In this document: in pieces, positions 9,022 to 18,012 of the stretch
Numbering within the stretch: position 1 is the stretch's first letter
Layout: every line of letters begins with the position of its first letter
Assembly: GCA_934271275.1 (NCBI GenBank)
Contig: CAKQRD010000014.1
Coordinates: 1 to 43,514 of the forward strand
DNA: 43,514 nucleotides
Reading direction: 5' to 3'
From: an uncultured Clostridia bacterium
GTDB lineage: Bacteria; Bacillota; Clostridia; Christensenellales; Borkfalkiaceae
Notes under the pieces: model-generated
The model's input: only the letters and a program-made list of their open reading frames with translations
The model's database searches: none
Told to the model about the DNA's origin: nothing
Made by a program: the position numbers and the translations under genes

Positions 9022-10131
9022 TTATAATATTATTTCCGCTATTTCTCGTTTGTAATTTTCCGTCGTATCGTAAGAAATACGTTTGCCGTCATCGGAAAAA
9101 CGCGCATGCAGATCGCATCGTATATCTATATCCTTTACGGGAGCAGAAAAAACCTTAAATAATTCCTTCGATTGTTTTTTTCCAAAATCATAATAATAAA
9201 CAGATCTCATATCGTCATACGGATAACCGTCGCCTATAAAACTCTTTCTGTCGGGAGCATAATTACAATGAATATCGTTGTGATCGCATAAAGGATCGTT
9301 TAATCGGTATTTTTCTCCCGTTACGACGTTAAAAAAGTAAACTCCCCATTCAGGCAAACCCGAATAAATCATCAGATTTTCGTCGTCTTTCCATGAATAG
9401 TGAGAATTAACGCTGAATTTCGTCAACTGTTTTATTTCGCCTTTCATATCGATAACGGCAAGAACGGTAGCCCACATTCCGCCACACTCGGGGAAATTTC
9501 GCAACAAGAACACGCACTTAGTTCCGGAAGGATTGAACGTTATGTGGTTTACGACAAGTTTTTTATCCGTAAACGGCTTTTCCTCAAAAACTCTTCGCAT
9601 TTTCTCATAAGACGCAAGCAAAGTTTTTTCTTTCGTTTTTAAGTCAATCAAAAAAATACCGTCGTTTTCGGGAGCGTTTTTATCCGCAAAAGGATCGGGA
9701 ATATTGCAATAACCGTATCCTTTACGGAAATCGTAAATTCTGCCGAAATTGACGGAAACGGCTTTCCTCGCGTTCAAACTTATCGTAGCAAACGGACAGT
9801 CATATCGTTCCGTCTCTCTTCCGTCGATATCGATAATTCTCGATATATATTTATCTCCGTCGAAATCGTTAGCGATAATAGATTTCCCGGGGGAAAACCA
9901 GCGAAGCATTGCTCCTTGCTGAAAATTCCACGCAAGCGTTTCCGTTATTTTGTAAAATTTTCTGTTTTCCACAAAACCAAGTTCTGCAACGTCCCCCGCA
10001 ACGGGAAGACGATCGCAAAACCGAACCCTATGCGTCAGATGCCGTTCGCAGGACGTATCGTAAGGCTGCAGATCGTAGTATCCGAAAAAATATTGAAATT
10101 TATCTTCAGGCGTTAATATACGTTTTTCCAT
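9022..10131 (-). CDS. Cytoplasmic beta-propeller protein of the 'YFFGYYD' type, possible oligosaccharide lyase or hydrolase
   Basis: A 369-aa protein without signal peptide. It starts with FQYFFGYYDLQPYDTS and continues with GDVAELGF and LAWNFQQGAMLRW. These motifs recur in uncharacterised WD40/PD40-like propeller proteins of polysaccharide-utilisation loci (recalled, not searched). Blade-like repeats follow: NHITFNPSGTKCVFLL, SHYSWKDDENLMIYSG and LHARFSDDGKRISYDTT. Conserved His residues at blade starts (NHITF, NSHYSW, HNDIHC, DLHARF) recall the metal- and substrate-binding histidines of PL22 oligogalacturonate lyase, which has a similar fold. That makes it a candidate uronide lyase in a pectin locus, but I cannot show activity. 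It sits between the GH78 and GH2 genes with gaps of 12-17 nt. Confidence 0.65.
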   Translation of the reverse strand: MEKRILTPEDKFQYFFGYYDLQPYDTSCERHLTHRVRFCDRLPVAGDVAELGFVENRKFYKITETLAWNFQQGAMLRWFSPGKSIIANDFDGDKYISRIIDIDGRETERYDCPFATISLNARKAVSVNFGRIYDFRKGYGYCNIPDPFADKNAPENDGIFLIDLKTKEKTLLASYEKMRRVFEEKPFTDKKLVVNHITFNPSGTKCVFLLRNFPECGGMWATVLAVIDMKGEIKQLTKFSVNSHYSWKDDENLMIYSGLPEWGVYFFNVVTGEKYRLNDPLCDHNDIHCNYAPDRKSFIGDGYPYDDMRSVYYYDFGKKQSKELFKVFSAPVKDIDIRCDLHARFSDDGKRISYDTTENYKREIAEIIL

Positions 10132-10148
10132 AAAATTTTTCTCAGTTA

Positions 10149-11774
10149 TTATTTTATAATCTCCGTTCCCTTCGGCACGCGGACGCCGACTCCGCTTTTA
10201 TCGGCTTTTATTTCGATTATACCGTTCGGTACGGGGATTTCGGCATCGATGAATTTCAGATTGCCGAGTTTTGGATTGACGGAAATCTTTTTAAAGCCCG
10301 CCTCGAGATTTTTTAACCCTACCGTTTCTTCTATAAAAAACGGCACGACTCCGCTCGACCAGCCGTGACACAGGCTGTGACGCAAGCCTTTATAACAAAA
10401 TCTTCCGTAATCGGCGTGCAGGTCCTTTTTTTCGGGATCGGGAATCTCGTCTATTCTGCCGCTCCCGTCAAGCCACGAAATATCGAAGTCTTCCCAAAAG
10501 GTAGTTGCCCCGCGGGACAACATTCCGCCGTAGTACTCCTTTATAATTTCATTCGTTCGATCGTTACCCGTCGCAGACAACGCCTTTAATATGAAATAAG
10601 ACGTAAAAGTGGAAAACCCGCTTGCGCCGCCCCTTTCGAGCAACGCTTTTTGTCTGTCCGTCGTCGTTCCGCAAAAAAACTGAAACGCCGCGATTTGCTT
10701 TGCCGCGGTTTTTTCCGTAAGATACCTGCTTAACTTTCGGTTAAGGGAAGTAATCGTCGCGCCGTCCGCCGCGCTGCCCGCACACTCTTTCAGTTTTTGC
10801 GCCGCGTATAAAATAAGAAGTGCCGTTCCGCTTACGGCGTCTTTCGTGCCGTCCGTCGGCCAGTCGAGGAAAAATTCGTGCATACCGAGTTTTTTGCCCG
10901 TTTTACCGAAGTTCATCTCCCCGTCTTTTTCCGTACACGCGTCGAGTTCTTTTAAGATCGCGTTCATTTTGCCAAGATTTTCCGCAAAATACGCCGAGTT
11001 TCCCGAAAGTTTGTAATAAGCGCAAACGTTAATCACCCACCACGCGTCGTAAGAAGGTATGTTGTTCATCCAAAAACCGTTCGGAGTCGTGTCCCTGACT
11101 AAATTCAGAGAACGACGTATATGTTCGGTTTCCCCGAAAGAGTAAAAGGCGGTTTTGATTTCCGAATACATATCTCCCGACCAAACGAGGCGATCCCTTT
11201 TTATCCCGTCCAGAAAATATCCGTCCTGCATATTGAGCGCGCATGTATAAACAGCCGTTTTCAGAATTTCGTTTATAAGTTTATCGTCGGTTACGATTTT
11301 ACCTTTTCGTTCCGTTACGGGCAAAGAACAAACGCCCGTCACGCTTTTTAACCCGATTTCCGCGCCCTCTCCGAGAAGTTCTATTTTTACGAAACGGAAC
11401 CCCGTACGCCCGTATTCGAGCGCGGACATGTTTGAAACGGGAACAACGAAATCGCGCGGCGAATGGTGATTCGTCGCGCCCTTTTCCCCGATTTCGGATA
11501 ACGTTTCGGATACGGACTCGCCGAAAACGAGCCTTACGTTTGCCGTAATACCCTTAACGAGCCTCGTTACAAGTCTTATTCCGCCGCAAATTTCACGTCC
11601 GAAGTCGAGAACGAGCCACGCTCTTTCACTCTCCGAATTTTTAAGTTCGGCAAGGGAGGAGTCGTCGAACGACGCGACGATATCTTTGTTTTTTAAAAGA
11701 TTATCCACGCCGTTTACCGTTCCGTTTACGGCTATAATTCTTTCAGGATAGACGAATTCCGTTTTGTTATACAT
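10149..11774 (-). CDS. Alpha-L-rhamnosidase, GH78 type (short, intracellular)
   Basis: A 541-aa enzyme without signal peptide, expected to release terminal alpha-L-rhamnose from imported oligosaccharides. Residues 1-150 form the beta-sandwich N-domain. The (alpha/alpha)6 barrel follows, with the GH78 signature FLDGIKRDRLVWSGD (about 187-201), the GATTFWEDFDISW segment (about 422-434) that carries a catalytic-type Glu, and LCHGWSSGVVPFF (about 468-480). A small C-terminal beta domain ends the protein. It is shorter than many GH78 enzymes because the extra N-terminal carbohydrate-binding domains are missing. The start has a good GGAGGT ribosome site 4 nt upstream. The product sugar would go to the L-rhamnose mutarotase encoded about 4 kb downstream. 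Confidence 0.88.
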   Translation of the reverse strand: MYNKTEFVYPERIIAVNGTVNGVDNLLKNKDIVASFDDSSLAELKNSESERAWLVLDFGREICGGIRLVTRLVKGITANVRLVFGESVSETLSEIGEKGATNHHSPRDFVVPVSNMSALEYGRTGFRFVKIELLGEGAEIGLKSVTGVCSLPVTERKGKIVTDDKLINEILKTAVYTCALNMQDGYFLDGIKRDRLVWSGDMYSEIKTAFYSFGETEHIRRSLNLVRDTTPNGFWMNNIPSYDAWWVINVCAYYKLSGNSAYFAENLGKMNAILKELDACTEKDGEMNFGKTGKKLGMHEFFLDWPTDGTKDAVSGTALLILYAAQKLKECAGSAADGATITSLNRKLSRYLTEKTAAKQIAAFQFFCGTTTDRQKALLERGGASGFSTFTSYFILKALSATGNDRTNEIIKEYYGGMLSRGATTFWEDFDISWLDGSGRIDEIPDPEKKDLHADYGRFCYKGLRHSLCHGWSSGVVPFFIEETVGLKNLEAGFKKISVNPKLGNLKFIDAEIPVPNGIIEIKADKSGVGVRVPKGTEIIK

Positions 11775-11810
11775 TTTACCTCCGCGCCTTTCGCTTAAAA
11801 ATCCGAGCCG

Positions 11811-13097
11811 TCACTTACTTTCTATTTCGACCACGCAACTTTGTCTTCTGGATTTTTCCGCCGCAAACACGCAAAGATGCCCGTTTACGGAATCGGACAG
11901 CGATGTTATGGATATGGAACTTCTGTCGCCGTTAAGATATGCGAGCAGGTCGTGCATAATGGCAAAATCGCCGCCGTTATGCCCGCCGAACTCGGCTTTG
12001 TTTACGGGCGACACGTCGTATTCTTTGACTTCGCCGCCGAAAAATTGCTTTGAATATTTTCTTAAAAGGAATTTATCCTCGTTAAGTTTGCCCTCTATTT
12101 CGCCTTTCGTGCCGACTATGTGCAGGTATCTTCCCGCAACGGTCGTTCCGCCGACCAGATCGAACGTTCCGCAAGAACCGTTTTCAAAATCGACTATCAC
12201 GTTCTGACGGTCTATAAGGTCGCCGCCTGCCGTATACGCGCAACGACCGTAGACGTCTTTTTTCAAAAATTCCCTTTTTTCTTCGGTCGTGATATCTTCG
12301 AGCGGCTTATTGAGCCTGTCCCAGACGAGAAAAGGCATTACGTTAAGCCTTAAATACTGCTCCGTAGCGGAATACGGACATTCGCCGTCGTGCTTGCATT
12401 TATAACAAAAATCCGCCGCGCCTTCAGGGGCGTTTTCGGGAATAAACTGCGAACGGCTGCCGAAACTCGCCACTTTTTTGGGCGCGGTAACGCCGTTAAG
12501 CCAGCACATCAGGTCAAGGTCGTGGCAAGACTTCGCAAGTAAAAAACCCGAACCGCATTTTTCTTCGCTGTTCCATTTGCCGCGGACGTAAGAGGTGAGA
12601 TAGTGAGAAATGCAAACGTGTTCGTTCATTTCTATCGTCATTATTTTACCTATTTCGCCTGCGTTTATAAGTTCTTTTATCTTTTTATAGAACGGCGCGT
12701 AACGCAAAACGTGACACACGAAGATGCGAAGCCCTTTCTTTTCCGCAAGACGTTGAATATCGCGCAGTTCCTCCTCGTTCGGCACTATCGGTTTTTCGAG
12801 AAGAACGTCGTAACCGGCGTTTAATATCTTCATCGTCGTTTCGTAATGACATTGATCCATCGTCGTGTTTATTACGAAATCACACTTAACTCCGCTTGCG
12901 GCAAACTCGTCGAAACTGCGGAACAATCTGTCATCGGAAAGGCGATATTTTTCTTTTGCTTCGTGTAACTTAAAGTCGTTGGGATCGATAACCGCCGCTA
13001 CGCCGAACTCTTCCGGACAATCGAGCGAATAACTCGCGTACACCTGTCCTCTGTTGCCGTATCCCACGATAGCCGCGTACTTTTTTTTCTTTTCCAT
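11811..13097 (-). CDS. Gfo/Idh/MocA-family oxidoreductase
   Basis: A 428-aa cytoplasmic NAD(P)-dependent sugar oxidoreductase. The Rossmann domain starts with AAIVGYGNRGQVYA, EKP (in VLLEKPIV) carries the conserved Lys, and KSCHDLDLMCWL holds the substrate-binding His region. A Cys-rich insertion, CYKCKHDGECPYSA, lies about residues 210-225; similar clusters occur in other members of this clade, so it is not unusual. Likely substrate: a sugar or sugar acid released from the imported oligosaccharide. The exact reaction cannot be read from sequence. It lies between the permease pair and the GH78 gene, with GGAG 9 nt from the start, consistent with one operon. Confidence 0.82.
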   Translation of the reverse strand: MEKKKKYAAIVGYGNRGQVYASYSLDCPEEFGVAAVIDPNDFKLHEAKEKYRLSDDRLFRSFDEFAASGVKCDFVINTTMDQCHYETTMKILNAGYDVLLEKPIVPNEEELRDIQRLAEKKGLRIFVCHVLRYAPFYKKIKELINAGEIGKIMTIEMNEHVCISHYLTSYVRGKWNSEEKCGSGFLLAKSCHDLDLMCWLNGVTAPKKVASFGSRSQFIPENAPEGAADFCYKCKHDGECPYSATEQYLRLNVMPFLVWDRLNKPLEDITTEEKREFLKKDVYGRCAYTAGGDLIDRQNVIVDFENGSCGTFDLVGGTTVAGRYLHIVGTKGEIEGKLNEDKFLLRKYSKQFFGGEVKEYDVSPVNKAEFGGHNGGDFAIMHDLLAYLNGDRSSISITSLSDSVNGHLCVFAAEKSRRQSCVVEIESK

Positions 13098-13128
13098 ATC
13101 TGAAACTCCGTATCCGGTAAATTTAATT

Positions 13129-13998
13129 TTATAATTTCATTCCGGCGGCAAATTCTCCGCCCTTAAAGTTCTTCATGCTTATAGCCGAGGTTATTACGAG
13201 CGGAACGCACGAAATAACGTACATCGCGTACATAGAACCTTTTTCTTTCAACTGATTGAACGTTTCCTGCTGACTCAACATAATCGGCATCAAGGTCATT
13301 TTGTTGCCGAGAATAAGGCTCGGCCACAAATAATCGTTATAATAAGAGCCGAACACGCCGACGAAGTGAAACAACAATATCGCTTTTGCAAGCGGAATCG
13401 TTATGTGAAAATATATCTGGAAGTCGTTTGCGCCTTCTATCTGCGCGCTTTCGTAAATAGACTTCGGTTGCTGACCGAAAAACGTTCTGAATAAAAACAA
13501 CGCGCCTACCTGTCCTCCCGCAAAGATCGGAAGCAAATACCCGAAATACGTTTCTCCGAGATGCAAAGTGTTCTTTACGAACGGAACGAGTATCGGCATA
13601 CCCATTATGGAAGGAAGAAGCATAACGGATAAAAACATCATAAAGAGAAACTCTTTAAAGTAAAAATCCTTGTAAGCGAATATATATGCAAGCAACGAAC
13701 CGAGAAGGCAATTAACGAACGCTCCCACGAGCGACAAGCAGATGCTGCTTATAAAAGAATCTTTTATCGCCGTCCACGCGTGATAAAAGTTCTGCGCGAC
13801 GTTTTTCCACAGCGTAGCCGCTACGGGGAAAGCGAAGATGTTCGATATTATTTCTTCCTGCCCCTTTAACGAGTTCAACAAGGTTATAAAAAGCGAAAGA
13901 AAGGAAAACAGCGTGGCAAGAATAACTACGACGCTTATAACGATTTGAAAATCCAATCTGTAATAGGATCTTTTAATTTTCGTTTTCATTTTCGTCAA
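13129..13998 (-). CDS. Sugar ABC transporter permease, MalG/CUT1 family
   Basis: A 289-aa integral membrane protein with about six hydrophobic helices. The EAA loop is YESAQIEGANDFQIYFHITIPLAKA, which fits CUT1 permeases and contacts the shared ATPase. It overlaps the upstream propeller-fused permease gene by ATGA, so the two are probably coupled and form the heterodimeric channel. The solute-binding lipoprotein lies upstream of the pair. No MsiK/MalK-type ATPase gene is in the window; CUT1 systems of Firmicutes commonly borrow a shared ATPase from elsewhere. Likely cargo: rhamnose/uronate-containing oligosaccharides. Confidence 0.9.
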   Translation of the reverse strand: MTKMKTKIKRSYYRLDFQIVISVVVILATLFSFLSLFITLLNSLKGQEEIISNIFAFPVAATLWKNVAQNFYHAWTAIKDSFISSICLSLVGAFVNCLLGSLLAYIFAYKDFYFKEFLFMMFLSVMLLPSIMGMPILVPFVKNTLHLGETYFGYLLPIFAGGQVGALFLFRTFFGQQPKSIYESAQIEGANDFQIYFHITIPLAKAILLFHFVGVFGSYYNDYLWPSLILGNKMTLMPIMLSQQETFNQLKEKGSMYAMYVISCVPLVITSAISMKNFKGGEFAAGMKL

Positions 13999-16220
13999 TC
14001 CTCCAGACTCTTTTTTTGTTTCCTTAAATTAAGGTAAGTCGCAAAAAACAACAGCACGAAAATAACCGTGGCATACGCGGAGGCAAGCCCGTAATCGCCC
14101 GCAACCATTTTCTGATACATTATGTGTATGGGCGTATGCGTTTCCGCCTGTCCGCCCGTAACCATATACGTTCTCGCGAAGTTTTGCAGCGAGTGAATAA
14201 ACGAAGTTATGAAAACGTATTTAAGTTGCGGTACTATAAGCGGAATATCTATACTGAAAAATCTTCTCCATATCCCTATTCCTTCGAGTTCCGCCGCCTC
14301 GTAATAACTTGACGATATATTCATCATGCCGCCGTAAAAAATCAGGTAAGCGCCGACGAACGGGAAGCCTATCATAAGCACCGCCCACCTTGCGTAAGCC
14401 GTTTGACCGAGAAAATCGACGGGAGTGCCGTTGAATACCTTTATTACGTAGTTAAGAACGCCGTCGCCGCCGTAAATTCCCGTTCGCCAGATCAAAAGTC
14501 CCGCTACCGAAGGAACGACGCCGGTTATGAATAAAAGCGTTCTTACCGCGTTGGAAAGCCCTTTCCATTTCATAACGGTCAGAAAGAACGCGAAAAGAAG
14601 CGGCGGGACCAACGCGACGACAAGGTCGAAAATAAGGAACAGAAACATGTTCCCGAACGCCTCGCCCGCAAGCGCAGAACCGAAAACCTCTTTGTAATTA
14701 GCAAAATTATTCCATATCATAGTCGGGTTTTTGAGCGTATAATCAAAAAACGACAAACCTATGGAAGCAATCGCCTCGTAATAACAGAACGTTATAAGAA
14801 GAACGAGCGACGGTACGAGGGCAAGATAAATATATTTCTGCCGCCATATTTTCTTTACGACTTTTAACGCCTGTTCTTCTTTACGTTTACCGACTATCGC
14901 CCCCAAAACGGCGGAAACAATCGCTGCGGCTATCGCCGCGCAGATTCCGAAAGTCATAAACCCGCGGAATATTCCTTCGTTCTTTTTAAGAGCAGCGTTC
15001 GTATGCGCAAGAATCGTTTTTTCGGATTGCCCGGTCTGATTTACGTTTCTGTAAATATAATAAACGTCGTTTGCCGAAGCACCCTGAACGAGTTTTGCGA
15101 TATTAAAGTCGAGATTAAAAGTATAATCGATTTTTCCGCTTGCGAAATTAACTCTCGTTACCGCGGAAGAACTTTCGTGAAGAACGTAGCCGACTTCGGT
15201 TTTTTTATCGTAGTAAACCGCGGCGTTAATCGCGGGCGAACTGTCGAAAACCAAGCCCTTTACGTAGTTGCATGCCATATCCTCCCCTATTTCGAGAGAG
15301 TCTATATCCGAAGTATCGAAATAGTAAAGATACACGCCCCTGTCCGCAACGTAAAATCTGTTGTCTTTTTCCGCAAACGCGCCGCCCCTCGAAGAAACGC
15401 CGTAAAGCCCGAAAGAAATATACTTGTTCGCGTCGAGAGTATCTACGTGATAGTTTTTGCCTTTGCTCGAATCGTATATTACGTCCGAAAAATCGGTAGC
15501 GAGCCTTATAAACCCGCCGTCGTAAAGGATATACAGGTATTCTCCGTCCGAATCGAAACAATCTATGCCTGCGGACATCTGCACCGCGCGAAGTTTATAC
15601 CCGTCGTCATCGTCCGGCGAGCAATCGTAAAGAACCGTTCTGCAAAGCGTTCCCGCCGCTATATCGTCTGCGGCGTAACGCATGATTTCCGCCACCTGAT
15701 TCCCCGTACACGCAACGTAAAAATATCCGTCCCGTTCCAAAAAGAAAGTGTTGTCGATATTGCCCGAAAATTTTACGCAATCGAGAATTTTTACGCCGTC
15801 TTTGCCGTCCTCGGCTTTAAATAACCAGGAAACGCCTTCCGAATCCGTATCGGATACTATTCCCCAGATAAAGTCGCCGCCGTCCGCTTTGTAAACCTTG
15901 CGGAGAACCCCGTTTTCAAATCCCGCCGCCGCTTTTACCAAAGATACTGCGTTCGTTTCGTATTCGGTTGCGCCGTTGCTGCCCGTGCGCACCATAGTTC
16001 CGTCCGAAGTCGCGTACAGCCACTCCCCGTTTTCGTAGGAAATTACGTCGATAACGTTACCGCTTTTTGCTTCTATTCGCTCGGAACGCGGAATACAGCA
16101 TATCATTGCGACGGTCAGAATAACCGCCGCAATGAATATCGCTATCGTGATTATCAGCGCGTTTTTTGCTTTTCCCCTGCCTTTTTTAAGCATGCGGGAA
16201 TCGCCTTGTATTTCGTTCAA
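13995..16220 (-). CDS. Sugar ABC transporter permease (MalF/UgpA type) fused to a large extracytoplasmic propeller-like domain
   Basis: The reading frame opens with two TTG codons (16226, 16220); GGAGG is only 3 nt from the first and 9 nt from the second, so 16220 is preferred (about 741 aa). An ATG at 16193 is another option. Residue numbers count from the first TTG. The order is a TM helix at about 23-44, an extracytoplasmic region at about 50-417, a second TM at about 423-445, then a normal CUT1 permease (about 455-743) with an EAA loop YYEAAELEGIGIWRRFFSIDIPL. The outer region is rich in repeated strand pairs such as NTFFLERDGYFYVACTG, GEYLYILYDGGFIRLAT, DNRFYVADRGVYLYYFD and NDVYYIYRN, like a beta-propeller. 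Ordinary MalF-like permeases are about 290-320 aa. The extra domain could sense or gate substrate delivered by the binding protein (inference). The end overlaps the next permease by 4 nt. Confidence 0.85.
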   Translation of the reverse strand: MNEIQGDSRMLKKGRGKAKNALIITIAIFIAAVILTVAMICCIPRSERIEAKSGNVIDVISYENGEWLYATSDGTMVRTGSNGATEYETNAVSLVKAAAGFENGVLRKVYKADGGDFIWGIVSDTDSEGVSWLFKAEDGKDGVKILDCVKFSGNIDNTFFLERDGYFYVACTGNQVAEIMRYAADDIAAGTLCRTVLYDCSPDDDDGYKLRAVQMSAGIDCFDSDGEYLYILYDGGFIRLATDFSDVIYDSSKGKNYHVDTLDANKYISFGLYGVSSRGGAFAEKDNRFYVADRGVYLYYFDTSDIDSLEIGEDMACNYVKGLVFDSSPAINAAVYYDKKTEVGYVLHESSSAVTRVNFASGKIDYTFNLDFNIAKLVQGASANDVYYIYRNVNQTGQSEKTILAHTNAALKKNEGIFRGFMTFGICAAIAAAIVSAVLGAIVGKRKEEQALKVVKKIWRQKYIYLALVPSLVLLITFCYYEAIASIGLSFFDYTLKNPTMIWNNFANYKEVFGSALAGEAFGNMFLFLIFDLVVALVPPLLFAFFLTVMKWKGLSNAVRTLLFITGVVPSVAGLLIWRTGIYGGDGVLNYVIKVFNGTPVDFLGQTAYARWAVLMIGFPFVGAYLIFYGGMMNISSSYYEAAELEGIGIWRRFFSIDIPLIVPQLKYVFITSFIHSLQNFARTYMVTGGQAETHTPIHIMYQKMVAGDYGLASAYATVIFVLLFFATYLNLRKQKKSLED

Positions 16221-16252
16221 GTCCAAAGTCCTCCGTCCCTGTTAAAACCGCC

Positions 16253-17968
16253 TCAGTCGTTTACCTCGTGTTTCGTTCCGTGTCCCGGATCTTTATAGCA
16301 GGTAATGCTCCAACCGTTCTGCGTCGCATACTTAACCCACCCGTCGTAGAGAGTAGAAGCCCACGTCGAAGTAAGGTTATCCGCATCTATCTTATCTTTT
16401 CCGACGCCTACGAGATAGTTCTGATAAATTTTTACCTTGGTATCCGCAACGTCCTGCCCGCCGATGGAAACTACCATGTTGCGTATAAATTCGTTGCTGT
16501 CCACAAGCCCCGTGAACGTGACCTTATCCGTCTGGAAAAACTCTCTCCACGCTTCCGGAACTTTAACGTATTTTTGTTTTACGAGCGTCAGTCCCTTCGG
16601 GGTGTAGTTCGTATCTTTAAGCGCGTCGTAATATATCGATTGTCCGTAAGGCGACATAACGAATTTCATAAAGTCGAGGTTAAGCGCGTCCTGCGCCGCG
16701 TCGTGGTCGATTATCGAAAGGTATCCGCCGTTGCCGCCGACGTCTCTTACGATAGTGCCTTCGGGAATATAATTTCCTTCGCTTACCATGGCGGGATAAT
16801 CGAAGAAATCCGTTTCTATTTTATCGCTCTTTAAAAATTCCAGCCCGGAACCGACGTAATCGAGAACGATTTGCGGAGATTCTTTCCCGCTGCTCTGCGT
16901 CTGAAATTCGTTTCTCAAATCTTCCATAGAAGCCTGTTTTGCGTTCACCGCGTCGAAATACGGGCTCATTTTGCCGAGTTGACCTACGAATTCTTTAAAC
17001 TTCGCGCTTTTAGGTCCGATATACTTATCGGATTTTTCGTAAAGAATTTTATTGAAAAGTTTAGTTACGTCCACGCCGTAGTTTATATCGTTTTCGGGGT
17101 TTTCGGAAGCGGGATCGTAAACGTAACCGCTTTTATCGTTAGCCATAATTCCGTCGTATTCGTTGCGGAAATAGTAATCGCCGTACACGCGCAACAACCA
17201 CGAAAAACTGTATTCGTTTATTCCTTCCTGATTGATGGAAACGCCGAGCGGATTTTTGTACCCCGCTTTCTGCATATAATCGCAAAGGCTGATAAGGTCG
17301 TCCCACGTTACGGGGTTTTCCGCCTTTCCTTCTTCGTTGAGATAACCGAGTTCCGCCGCCGCGTCGAGCGCGGTTTTGTTTACGAACCACGCCGTAAGAA
17401 GATTTTCGGAATTCATTATATAAGTGCTGGTATTAGTCCCCGATTTATCGGTGATATACGCGTCCTCTTCTATAACGCTGCTCCACGATTTATTTCCCGC
17501 ATAGCCGTTCTTTCCGTTTATATAGGGATACATATTAAGACAGTATTTGCCGATAAGGTTGGTAACGATATTGCCCTGGACTATATCCCAGTCCGTATTT
17601 TTGTTTGTAATTTCGTATTTGAGCGCGTCTTTATACGTGCCGGACGAATATTTTTTGTTAAGCACCACCGCTACCGCGCCGCCGTGAAGCCTCGAATACT
17701 CGTTCGCTAGCGCTTGCCAACCCGCTTCCGAACCCGCAAACACGATAACCACGTCTATCTTGCCGGAACGCTGTTCTATCTTATCTTTTACGGGATAATA
17801 CGCCTTGTTGAAACCTTCGCCGAGGTCGAGCGGATCTACCGAAATCGCGTTTCCGATATCTCCGCCGGGGTTAGGCTCCGGCGGAGCGTCGTTCAAACCG
17901 CAACCCGTAAAGGCGCAAGAAAAAACCGAAACCGCAGCCAAAGCCAAACATAATAATTTCTTTTTCAT
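16253..17968 (-). CDS. Extracellular solute-binding lipoprotein of the sugar ABC importer
   Basis: About 571 aa. ATGs at 17974 and 17968 compete; AGGAG is 3 nt from the first and 9 nt from the second, so 17968 is preferred. The lipoprotein signal peptide ends in the lipobox FTGC, followed by a Pro-rich tether (PPEPNPGG). The body begins with IDVVIVFAGSEAGWQALANEY and contains alternating strand/helix segments typical of class D, family 1 binding proteins (DWDIVQGNIV, KKYVKVPEAWREFF). It is longer than the usual 420-450 aa, as often seen for oligosaccharide-binding members. It directly precedes the two permeases. It should capture the oligosaccharide outside the membrane; the exact ligand is unknown. 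Confidence 0.88.
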   Translation of the reverse strand: MKKKLLCLALAAVSVFSCAFTGCGLNDAPPEPNPGGDIGNAISVDPLDLGEGFNKAYYPVKDKIEQRSGKIDVVIVFAGSEAGWQALANEYSRLHGGAVAVVLNKKYSSGTYKDALKYEITNKNTDWDIVQGNIVTNLIGKYCLNMYPYINGKNGYAGNKSWSSVIEEDAYITDKSGTNTSTYIMNSENLLTAWFVNKTALDAAAELGYLNEEGKAENPVTWDDLISLCDYMQKAGYKNPLGVSINQEGINEYSFSWLLRVYGDYYFRNEYDGIMANDKSGYVYDPASENPENDINYGVDVTKLFNKILYEKSDKYIGPKSAKFKEFVGQLGKMSPYFDAVNAKQASMEDLRNEFQTQSSGKESPQIVLDYVGSGLEFLKSDKIETDFFDYPAMVSEGNYIPEGTIVRDVGGNGGYLSIIDHDAAQDALNLDFMKFVMSPYGQSIYYDALKDTNYTPKGLTLVKQKYVKVPEAWREFFQTDKVTFTGLVDSNEFIRNMVVSIGGQDVADTKVKIYQNYLVGVGKDKIDADNLTSTWASTLYDGWVKYATQNGWSITCYKDPGHGTKHEVND

Positions 17969-18012
17969 TGCCATAATCTCCTGTATGTTTTTATGACGGA
18001 TAATCCGTAAAA

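Noticed and set aside
11811..13097. Cys cluster CxxCx5C in the Gfo/Idh/MocA protein as a novel metal site
   Set aside because: Similar Cys-rich insertions are familiar in this clade of oxidoreductases, so it is not special here.
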